Below are positions 35,641 through 45,391 of a DNA stretch of 64,000 nucleotides, one piece after another (position 1 is the stretch's first letter; every line of letters starts with the position of its first letter). The stretch is from assembly GCA_964036665.1 (NCBI GenBank), contig OZ038528.1, positions 20,509,245-20,573,244 of the forward strand, given 5' to 3'. A model generated the notes under the pieces. It did no database searches. It worked only from the letters and a program-made list of their open reading frames with translations, and was not told where the DNA came from. Source of the DNA: Gordius sp. MW1. Taxonomy: Eukaryota; Nematomorpha; Gordioida; Gordea; Gordiidae. A program made the position numbers and the translations under genes.

Positions 35641-36190
35641 TCACCCATCTCCTCCACTCCCGCCCCCTAAACCCCCCCCCCCCCCCCGCGCTTATAATAC
35701 TAGGGTAATAAACTTTAGTTTAACCTTGGCATATAAAAAATAAAAATACTTATAAAGAGTATAGTGAAATGCAGTAAATTTAATTTGGATCATATATTTT
35801 TAAACATAGCAAATACAAAACGACGGAATTTTGTATGCATTTAGTTAGTAACCATCTAAAAATATGATTTGCTTATATCAGTAGCTAGCATGAAGAAAAT
35901 GCTGCATTTTTCAATTTATGATATATTAATCCCTTATCAATTTATGATATCAAGATATAAATAAAATTTTAGGTTATTTAAATAGATAATGAAATGAAAA
36001 ATAGAAAATCAATATATTATAGATAATTTAACAAATATAAATTATTATGAAAAAATAGAGAGGGGACTTCAGCAATTGACGTTTTTTGATCATCAAATTA
36101 ATAACTAATTAGTAAAATATTCAAGAATTTGTTTCAGTATTTTAATGATTTTGGAAGGAGCATTTTGAAAATTTATCCTTTACATAAAAA
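35641..36190. other. Poly-C run and AT-rich non-coding
   Basis: A C-run near 35670-35690 sits within a segment related, in inverse orientation, to 22720-22810. The rest is AT-rich without features. Confidence 0.45.
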
Positions 36191-36194
36191 CAAT

Positions 36195-36905
36195 TTGGAC
36201 AATGGTCATTTTTTTATTGGTCAGTAGCCAGCGGACGGTCAAAAAGTCATATATATAATTAATGGTATTAACAAGAACAATATATTAATTTAATTTTTAA
36301 AAAAAAATTTGCCCTCTCCGGGATTCGAACCCATATTAGTAGAGGTATAGGCTTTTGTAGGAGCACAGGGACCCATATCAGTAGGGGCATAGGCATTTGT
36401 AGGGGAGGGCACAGGGTAATTAGCAATGTTAACCAATTCAAAAACGAAAAAAAAATTTCGATTTTTACTTTGGCCAATGGTCATTTTTTCATTGGTCAGT
36501 AGCCAGAACACTGTCAAAAAGTCATATTATCAATGGTATTTATAAGAACAATATATTAATTTAATTTAAAAAAAATAGAAATTTTGCCCTCTCCGGGATT
36601 CGAACCCACATTAGTAAAGGCATAGGCTTTTGTAGGGTACAGGGACCCACATTAGTAAAGGCATAGGCTTTTGTAGGGGCATAGAAACCCATATTAGTAG
36701 AGGCGTAGGCCCTTGTAAGAAAGGGCATAGGGTATATATCAATGTTAACCTAATATACCCAATTCAAAGACGAAAAAATAAAATTTCGATTTATTTGGCC
36801 AATGGTCATTTTTTTCATTGGTCAGTAGCCAGCGGACGGTTAAAAATTCATATTATCAATGTTATTAACAAGAACAAAATATTAATTTAATTTAAAAAGA
36901 TTTAA
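36195..36905 (-). repeat. Rep-C blocks, inverted, with repeated CATAGGCTTTTGTAGGG units
   Basis: Three inverted Rep-C units are separated by CTCTCCGGGATTCGAACCCA motifs (inverse B-box-like). Runs of AGTAGAGG(T/C)ATAGGC repeats of about 40-45 bp lie between them. Confidence 0.75.
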
Positions 36906-36909
36906 AAAA

Positions 36910-37045
36910 AAATTCGTCCTCTTCTTGGCTTGAACTCAAGACCTCCAGGTCATAAAGCTGGCGCCAATAACTTGGTGGACGACGGACGGACGACGGACGG
37001 ACAACAAAAAACGAGCCCATAAATTGCATAGCAATTAATATAATC
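36910..37045 (-). repeat. tRNA-like head plus Rep-B, inverted
   Basis: Minus strand: GGCGCCAGCTTTATGACCTG and a degenerate B box at 36915-36980, then inverted Rep-B ending AATTGCATAGCAATTAAT at 37040. It lies where the gypsy RNase H frame stops, so this composite probably inserted into the retroelement. Confidence 0.6.
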
Positions 37046-37059
37046 AAGGTACAATTCAT

Positions 37060-38646
37060 TAAAAAAAATTTTGTGTTTAGCAATAGCTCAGTATCATTCT
37101 TTTGGTTCAAAACTATATGGCTCTCATTAGGACAAATAGGTAGAGTTAAGGAAGTTATGTCTGATCGAGATAATGTGTCCGCTGTAATATTACTATTACC
37201 TTTTATATAGCGAATGTCGGTACTGAATTGAGAGACATAATCCAAATGTCGGATCTCTCTGGGTGAATAACGGTCAATTTGCCTGGAAAGCATAAATTAA
37301 AGGTTTATGATCCGTAAATATAGTAAAATTGCGTCCCTCTAGTATGTGTTTGAAATGTTTAATCGCCAAATAAATGGCTAGTAACTCTCGACCAAATGTA
37401 CTATATCGTGTTTGAGGTGCTGATAACTTTTGGGGAAAAAAGGCTAATGGTTCTTGTTTGTTCTTGCTAACCTGATGCAAAACTCCCCCAACTGCTATGT
37501 TCGAAGCATCTGTGGTTAATGTTAACCAACTGTTTGGTTTCAAAAATCCTAAATTAGTTGCTTTAATTAATCTTTGTTTTAAGAGTAAATGAATTTCTTT
37601 CTGTGTCCGCAATTTGAATATTTTTATCATCATTGTTTAATAAGTCGGTAAGTGGTTTCGAAATTGAAGCACAATTTGGTATAAAACGTCTATAAAAATT
37701 CACCATACCTAAAAAACGCTTCAAACTCTTCATCGTTTGAGGAATCGGAAAATCCCTAATTGCATCAATTTTATTTGACAAGGGGCGTATGCCACTTTTA
37801 TCGACATGATGACCGAGAGTTTAATGATTTTACTCCCAGAGAACATTTTGATAGATTTATGCATGTTTGTAATCGTTTAAAAACTGTTGAGAGATGTAAT
37901 TTGTGTTCATGTTCTGTGGAACTGGCGATAAGTATATCATCGATGTAAGCATACACAAAGTCCAAACCATTAAAAATGTCATCTATGATAGGGTATGCAT
38001 CAGTGGGTTGTTATTTTTGGGTTAAGAATGTTATTAACATAATTAGTTTTTTTGGTCAGCACGATTCGGTCGGCTGTTTCCGCCAATTTTTCAAGTGCAG
38101 TATCTTCAGTAAAAGAGACTAATATTGGGATGAGTTCACAAGGTAGTTTGTTTAACCAGAGTTCCTTTAAAATCTTTTGGTCAAGGACGTATGTTCCTAC
38201 TAAACTCCTCATGTACCGTAAAAGCTGAGATGGGGATCAATCCCCTAAATCCACTGCCGTTAGGAATTCCATCAATCTTGATTCATCTGAGTTGCCGACC
38301 CTCTTGATAAGTGCTTGTTTGAGTTTCTGAAATGGTTGATCAGGTTGATTAAATCTTCTACCTCTTCGGGGATTTCGGGGGGTAGCGTTTCGAGAATGTA
38401 ACCAAATTTTGATTTTTCGGAGGTAATTCTTCTTGCATGAAATACGGCTTCTGCCTGGGCCAGCCAAATTCTCATATTTCTACGATAAAATGTCGGTATT
38501 TTGAGTTGGATAGTTGCTTCACATTCCTGTTTATCTGTAAAGTTTTCCATTTAGAACCTAATATTTTGGGGGAAAAATGATTATTTGCGAGCAATAACTA
38601 ATTAATTTATGAGATTGTTGGAGGGAAAAAAGAACGGGGTCACCAT
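37060..38646 (-). pseudogene. Internally deleted Ty3/gypsy element: gag joined to RT/RNase H
   Basis: Minus-strand LTR-retrotransposon remnant. Gag is at 38550-38000: RNMRIWLAQAEAVFHARRIT, LPPEIPEEVEDL, then LWLNKLPCELIPILVSF and ALEKLAETADRI after a frameshift. Sequence then jumps to the RT catalytic motif VYAYIDDILI (about 37960-37925). Next come the RT end (IRDFPIPQTMKSLKRFLGM, near 37750) and RNase H (TTDASNIAVGGVLHQV near 37515; FGRELLAIYLAIKHF near 37395; FTDHKPLIYA near 37300), ending DIRYIKGNSNITADTLSRSD at about 37180. Protease and the first half of RT are deleted, and integrase is absent where the Rep-B composite begins. Frames are broken in several places. Confidence 0.85.
38634..38645 (-). 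other. Primer-binding site of the gypsy element
   Basis: TGGTGACCCCGT directly inside the 5' LTR on the minus strand. It is complementary to a tRNA 3' end (…GGGGTCACCA). Confidence 0.55.
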
Positions 38647-38876
38647 TTTTAGTGAAAAGGAAAGGGATATCATTTATTAAGGGGAAAACACAAGACTGAA
38701 TGGCGAAATCGTAAATGGAGAGTTTATATAGCAATCGATAATGATGACATTTAAATGATGTGTGTGTATTCTTTCTACTTTCACCTTGTACGTATTAAAA
38801 CCAAATATCTTCCAGGTAACTGTAAACCAATAACTGTAAACCAAATCTCTTCCAAGGTAACTATAATTTATCTACA
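38647..38876 (-). repeat. 5' LTR of the minus-strand gypsy element
   Basis: Starts TGTAGATAAATTATAGTTAC at 38876 and ends near TTTTCACTAAAAA. It matches the plus-strand LTR at 19703-19958 closely through the TATA region and AATAAATGATATCCC, with one internal duplicated phrase missing. Confidence 0.8.
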
Positions 38877-38879
38877 CCA

Positions 38880-39240
38880 CCATCTATTAATTAAAAAAGG
38901 GGAATGCCCATCAATCTGGGATGATAAATAAATGTGTGACATTTTTTCTACTAATATTTTTAGCCATTATTTAAATTATGGGTCGCCTACACCAAATTGT
39001 TTAAATTTATACAGTATCAAAAATACTCTAAACTGAAAGTTGTACGTTTTGAAAGGAAGACTATTGGCTTTTTTAAGGTCATACATTTTATTTGCGTTCC
39101 TTTTGTTCTTTTCGAATAATTTAGAAATTGATAAATAAGAATGAATGAAAGAAAACCTATTCCTCAATATATAAAGTATTAATAAATGTTTTATAGCAAG
39201 TTTTACAAAAAATATAACTTTTTAAATATTTGTATAAATA
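38880..39240. other. Non-coding flank
   Basis: Nothing supported. The segment 39120-39240 resembles 20885-21000 (GATAAATAAGAATGAATGAA and following), that is, the left flank of Rep-A. Confidence 0.5.
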
Positions 39241-39244
39241 AATA

Positions 39245-39412
39245 AAATAACTAATCATTTTGCATTTTATACTCCCCCATAGGCATTCTCGCCTAAAAAT
39301 TGCATAGCAAGTATGCTACGTTTATACGGAGTATAGATGAGTTTCGTTCCCTCCTGCACCTCCCTCCCCCCTTCCCCCCCCCTTCCCACCAGGGCCGAAG
39401 GCCCTGGTTATT
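39245..39412 (+). repeat. Rep-A repeat, copy 7, shortened
   Basis: TAGGCATTCTCGCC joins directly to AAAATTGCATAGCAAGTATG, so about 25 bp are lost. It ends in an altered hairpin CAGGGCCGAAGGCCCTG. Confidence 0.7.
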
Positions 39413-39512
39413 ATATCGCTTCAATATTTTATTAAAAGATTTAGTTACTAAAATATACTTTAAGGACTATTCAATGTTGCAATGTTATTGTATATATTTT
39501 AAAAATAAATAA

Positions 39513-39768
39513 AAATGGGGATGTTTCTTTATATAAAGAATGCCTATACATCGTTAATATAAGCTGTTTAAAATACTAACAAAGACGATAGTTTTTTAGT
39601 GGTGGGTAAATTGGCCACACAACAGCTTTTTTTTGAGGGGGGGATGTTTCTTTATATAAAGAATGCCTATACATCGTTAATATAAGCTGTTTAAAATACT
39701 AACAAAGACGATAGTTTTTTAGTGGTGGGTAAATTGGCCACACAACAGCTGTTTTTTTGAGGGGGGCC
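39513..39768 (+). repeat. Recent tandem duplication, two units of about 126 bp
   Basis: GGGATGTTTCTTTATATAAA … TGGTGGGTAAATTGGCCACA occurs twice back to back (about 39516-39641 and 39642-39767) with only one or two differences. Confidence 0.9.
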
Positions 39769-39854
39769 AACATCTTTGGACTGGACAAGACGGGACATTG
39801 GCGTAACAATTGCAGAACAATTAATTTATAACGATTTATGTATTGGCAAGCAGA

Positions 39855-40205
39855 CATGGGCGTAGCCAATTATTTAAATCCGAAGACAGCAAATCTGCCT
39901 TCGGATTCCCCCGGCTACGCAATTGTTTCCCCGGGGGCGTTTATTTTACTAAAACTACTACTACACATAAGCATTTCAAAAAGCGCGCGTAATAATTATA
40001 AGGATATGCATAAGAATGGCGAAATTTTGAGGAGGTGACAGAGTAAAAGATGGGTAAGTAAAATGGGAAGTTGGCTGAAGGTATGAACGTGAGGGGTAAA
40101 TCGAACGAATGATACCCTCGGGCTATTGCGTGGTATTTATAGGTAATATCACGTGATTAACGTTTTGCGCCCCCCCCCCTAATCCAAAACCTGGCTACGC
40201 TCATG
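39855..40205. mobile_element. hAT-type MITE of the CATGGGCGTAGCCA family, 351 bp
   Basis: Starts CATGGGCGTAGCCA and ends TGGCTACGCTCATG. It is flanked by a perfect 8-bp duplication CAAGCAGA (39847-39854 and 40206-40213). Non-coding. Other members: 54681-54843, 59578-59742, 61365-61671, probably 62806-62968, and a right-end fragment at about 51120-51183. Confidence 0.85.
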
Positions 40206-40393
40206 CAAGCAGATACTATATTAGAAATGTACATAATCTTTTACCTAAATTCAAAATTTATTCTTAATATCTTCTTTATTCTACGACATTTTGATAAATC
40301 CTCTCGACGGTAAATTATGTAAATTTATTAATGTTTAATTTTTATGTAATACATTTAAAAATGTATAATAAAATCATTAATTTATGTGTAGAC

Positions 40394-40486
40394 GGTAAAT
40401 CTCCTACCCAGAGACCTTCTAATCCAAATTCTGAACCTGGACCGTCTAATCAAGGAAGAGATGGTTCTCAAAACAATGCCAAGAAG
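40394..40486 (+). CDS. Possible isolated coding exon
   Basis: A hydrophilic open stretch bounded by an acceptor-like TTATGTGTAG and a donor-like AAG|GTAAAT. It reads GKSPTQRPSNPNSEPGPSNQ and continues GRDGSQNNAKK. A following piece at 40542 (after TTTTTATTAAG) would stay in frame for ten codons and stop at 40574. Composition is Pro/Ser/Asn-rich without a recognisable domain. It may be a real exon of an otherwise unseen gene, or chance. Confidence 0.25.
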
Positions 40487-40574
40487 GTAAATATAAATTT
40501 TGAGGCACCCCTTTAAATGAACATTTTTGTTTTTTATTAAGAATTACAACAGCCAGGTAATCGTACGAAAATAA

Positions 40575-41045
40575 TGAATTGTATTTACCCTTAACGAAAG
40601 AACCTAGAAACGCGGGGTCTCAAGAGGAAATCGGCATAATAAAAATATAAATACAATTTTACAAATTTATTGTGCTCATTTTTTAGACATTAGAAAAAGT
40701 CTTTTGGAGAAATCAGAGTCAGAACCTTAGATGAAAGTTGAATTAGAGAGGGACAATAATAGTTTAAGGAGGGACGAAATGTTTATTTTATTTTAACTAT
40801 ATTTTTAAACATTCTTAATTTTTTTAAGTTAGAGGAGGGAGTAGGCATCTTTCTGTCCCCCCCCTGTCTATTTCCATAATATAAGTTCTATAGTAAGTAA
40901 CAAAGTCTTTAGAATCTTTAAATGATTTTAAGTTAGGCAAAAACATTTACCTAAAAAAATATATAGTAATTTATTGTTAAAAAAATACACTGTATATGCA
41001 CAAGTTTTTAGTTAATGTCATTAAACATTCATAGATAAACAACAA
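40575..41045. other. Non-coding stretch
   Basis: AT-rich with a C-run near 40857. Nothing else seen. Confidence 0.4.
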
Positions 41046-41051
41046 CTATAG

Positions 41052-43252
41052 CCCTGCAAAGTCACTTTTTTTCAACTCGAACCCGACCCGACCAGAAAGC
41101 ATTTAAATTTTTTTAACCCGAACCCGACCCGAATGCGTTTTAAATTTTTCAACCCGAACCCGACCCTAAAGCTTTTTAAGCCAAACCCCACCCGACCCGA
41201 CCCGAAAGTAAAAAAATGTTAATATTGTAAAATTGATTTTAATGGACTTAAATGGCAACAAAATATTATCTCCCAAAAATGGACAAAACGTTATATGTCG
41301 ATCATTTCCGGGTCACATGCTAAAAAAGATAGGTTATAAAATCAATTTAATCTCTAATTAAAATTGCCCATAAATGGCATATAGAGTATACTTTTAAGTT
41401 AATTGCGGCACTCCTAAATGTGGTTATTATTATTCTTTAAAATATTAATAAACCCGCAATTTTTTCACATATAAAATGCTGATATTCTAATTAAAATGAG
41501 TTTGTCTGTATTATCAAGCAATTTTGATTTTAAGGTCAATAACGGTTGTGGCAATATTGTAAAATGAAAGGAGAAAATTTGATTATTATTTCAAAAACTC
41601 TTATTTTTTAAATCATGTTTGTAAAATATGATAAATTAATTTTATTCTTGTGTATAAGTTAGGCGATAAAACAAGTTGAGACATTAATATTTAAAAAACA
41701 AAAATGGGAATTAAGAAAATCATAAGCTTTGTGATACCAATTACATGTTCATTATAATTTAGCATTCATCAAGATATTTTACTTTCTGAGTTTAAAAATG
41801 CGCAATTCCGAAATTCAGATATAACTTAAAAGAAATTAATTTAAATGAATTATGAGATTAATTGAGCTATTTAAAAAACTAAGATAAAAGGGCTACTTAT
41901 GTAGAGACATAGCTATTTTGACTAATTTTTTGCGTCTAAAAGTTTTCTAAAGATACACTCAACCCAGCTAATTATTTATCAAATATGATTTTAATTAATT
42001 TAACTAGATACGAAATCAATAATTCCGTCATGCAGCCTATATAATATAGCTTTAAAACATCGGCCCCTTTCCTCTGTCTACAAGAGTTTTTTGATCATTG
42101 CAAACTATATTCTAGCATTTATTTATACCTATACTAGCAAGATGATTAAATAACTCAAAAAGCTTATTTATTTAAACCTTATATAACATTTGTATTCATG
42201 AAATTATATGAGAAATATAATGTCGTAGGAGAAATTAGATAAAGAATTTATAACAATTAAATACTATATATATTATATTGCCCAAATGATTTGCTTAACT
42301 ACGCCTCTGGATTTTAAATCGAATCAAATATTTTTAATATTCGATTAAGATTCATTTTTAAAAAAGTATTCGATTCGAGATTCGTCGAAATTAAAATAAG
42401 TATTCGAATTCGATTTGACAAAAATCTTAAGATTCTAATATATTTCAAGTTTCTTTAATTTTTAAATTTCGCATTAAAATGATAATACATTACAAAAAAT
42501 TTATTCCTACAAATACAAAGATATAAAAATTTTAAAGGCGAAAAGGATAAAATATCGATATCTCTAAAACAATTAAGAATTGTTTTTTAGTTAGTTTTTG
42601 TTTGTTATATTCACAATGATTGCAGTAGCATAATTCTATGATATATTATGGTCCCAAACCATTAACTTATTTTCTACTTCAGTATCAAAATTATTTAAAT
42701 TTAATATAGTCTTTAATTGAAATATCGCCTAGATGCCATTTATTAAATTTTATTTATTATTCAGTTTGCGGTTCTCATTTAATTATAAATTTATAATACT
42801 ATGTATATATATAAAATCTCGATATGTAAGGTGAATGCATATCAAAATATATTATTTTAGTTTAATAATATCTATGTTAAATTTCAATGGATAGCTACAA
42901 AAATAATATTAAATATTTAATAACGGTTTACCTAAACTGATAGCTTATATATTGGAAATTTTTTGGGTTGAAGCCCATATTACATGTAAAAAGCTATAAT
43001 ATAATTTGTGTATTCTTATAAAATTAAAAATTTTATGATCGGGGAAGATAACTAATTTGCGAAGATAAAAACAATTTAATTATTTTCGTCCTGTATATTT
43101 AAAGCAACTTTCAGGTATATAGAATTTTTCGAATCCCTTTTTAAAAATTCGATTTGGATTTTCGAATCTCACCAGGTAAATATTTGTTCCTAAAGATTTA
43201 AATTTGGATTTAATTCGAGGCAGGCTCGGGCAGAGGTAAATTTATTTTGCAA
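41052..43252. mobile_element. Possible decayed hAT-like element with a CCCGACCCG island
   Basis: Starts AGCCCTGCAAAGT and is followed by a GAACCCGACCCGA-rich island (41085-41210). A TTTGCAAAGCTCA near 43238-43250 is preceded by GCAGGCTCGGGCAGAGG. The ends resemble the element at 2929-6738, but no target duplication is clear. The interior is AT-rich and non-coding. Confidence 0.35.
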
Positions 43253-44805
43253 AGCTCATTGTTTATTAGAGCTAGAGTTTAAGCTGGTTTTAACAAAAAC
43301 AAAAATGGTGCTAGAGAAAAATATAGACAATAATTTTTTTTATTAATTCCTAAGCATTTTATGGTCATTATTGTTATAATATATATTTTATTACCTAAAA
43401 TCAAAAAACCGCGTCTAAAAAATTAAATTAGTGGAAGTAATATAAAATTAAAATACAAACTTGCTTTTATTTACAATATTAATTTGAATATATTTACGCT
43501 AATTTAAAACGTTATTTATATAGACCTAATCATAAAACGTTCATAGCACAGCGTTTATGATTCAAATACGCATATATTTATGACAGATTCCAGCCTCATA
43601 CAGTTAAAAATTCAATAATGCTTTTAAAAAATAATGTAAAAAAATCAACTATTTAAGAAGTTTCTACAATACATATATAAATTCAAAATATATGTTGTCA
43701 TCCAAATTATTTATAAGTGTATGGCCTTAGCCAGGTAGCTGCCCCTCCAACCCCGTATCCATAAAATTTTTTATTTAAATGCAATGATTGATAACTTTCA
43801 AATAGTATGAATTTGTTCCTCACTCTTTTGCCTCACTTGTATATGATTTTTTAAAGAATATTTAATAATATACCGTTTAAATCTTTATTGAAGTGGAGGG
43901 CGAAATGAATTTTAATTACTTAAAAAATCACCAAAATATTAAATTTGACACATTTATTTCGTTTCTTATTTTATATGAAATTATGAATTTTAAAATTTAA
44001 ACAGGCACCATAATTAGTGTCTCATTTTTATTGCACGTGAAAAAAGTAATGTACAACATCAATCTTTATTAGTTATTATTAACATGCTTTTATAACATTC
44101 AACGGTCAGATTTGTTGGAATTTTCTTCCCGAACCCGGCTCGGTTCAATTTTATAATCGCCTGTCCGAGCCAGCCCGTACCCTATTAAGCGTCCGCCCGG
44201 GCATGCCCAAATTATTAATGCTGCCCGAACTGCCCTGACCGAAATAATAATTTTTCAAAATGTTTAGTAAATATTTTGTCAAATTTTTCTATTTTGTCAA
44301 ATTTTTCCAAAAAAATTTGAATTCTGTTCTCGATTTTTTGGAGAGGAACTACGATCAATATATATTATACAACCAAACATAAAAGTGACAAAATGATACA
44401 AGGAACACTACATAATAGAATACCCGAATTGCCCAGATCTTGTTATGGTTCCCGCCCGGGTTCGCTCGAAAGTCTAAATTTATGATAATTACCCGGCCAG
44501 GAACGGCCCGTGGGCCGGGCGGGCTAGGTCGGGCAGCAAGCCGGGTGGGCTTTTTTGATCTCTTATAAAAAATGTCTGATATCAAACTCAAGACTTTTTA
44601 AATATATGGATGCTTTATATAAACCGTTTTAGCTTACAAAATAATGAAATGGTAAAAAACGTAAATAACAATATGACAAATGTTAATAGATATGCGTGTT
44701 GATCTTATAGTTAAAAAAAACATTGCGGGTATGTAATAAATAAATTTGGTATAATATTGTTTCTAGGATTAGCATACCACATTCTAATTAAGTGTGGAGA
44801 GGAGA
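43253..44805. other. 3' flank of the receptor kinase gene, non-coding
   Basis: AT-rich with two GC islands: about 44120-44240 (CCCGAACCCGGCTCGG-type) and about 44440-44560 (CCCGGCCAGGAACGGCCCGT-type). The islands belong to the dispersed CCCGAGCCCGG family. No gene recognised. Confidence 0.45.
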
Positions 44806-45391
44806 TTATGTTTGATCAGTTTTATCTGATCCCAATGCTGAGTCTCCTGAAGAAGTTTCTCGAGACTTTGAAATAGATTTATAAAAATTCTTAAAGCTAA
44901 GGTAGCTTTTTGAAACTTTAGTCGCGGGTTTAATGTATTTTTTATTGAATGAATCGGTATTTGAGAAAGCTGAATCTGAGCTCACGGTGGATTCTAAGCT
45001 AATGTTCTTAGTCAAACTCAGTTTACTAACTGATAGCACGGAGTCATTATTAGTATCAGTTCGAATGACCTTCTTTGATTTCTTCCTGCTAATTTTGAAC
45101 CTGAATGATGTCATACGATTTAAATGCCTTTTAATACTAAGGAATTTGGATAAGTTTATTTTCGACTCCTGACGATTGGTCTCTAAACTTTGATAGTGAT
45201 CATTGCATAAAGAGGGAATCGAATAATTCTGTTGAGTCAAACTTTTGTAATAACCGTAATTACTATAGGAATAATCTTGTTGCTTATCCGATGATTGCTT
45301 TTCTAATAGCGCAGAAATGCTTTGAGATATCGTAAAGAAATCTGGTCGTTTGTCAGGCGTCGAACACCAACATTCAACCATTAAGGCATAC
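44806..45391 (-). CDS. RTK exon 18: kinase end and C-terminal tail
   Basis: Starts with the end of the kinase C-lobe ([15 protein letters not shown]), then a tail of about 170 residues rich in Ser, Lys, Asn and Tyr. Candidate phosphotyrosine sites lie in [13 protein letters not shown]. It ends [14 protein letters not shown]. Confidence 0.9.

Noticed and set aside
44355..44591. 78-codon minus-strand frame with Pro/Arg-rich part
   Set aside because: It reads through a CCGGGC-rich dispersed island and has no splice or promoter context.
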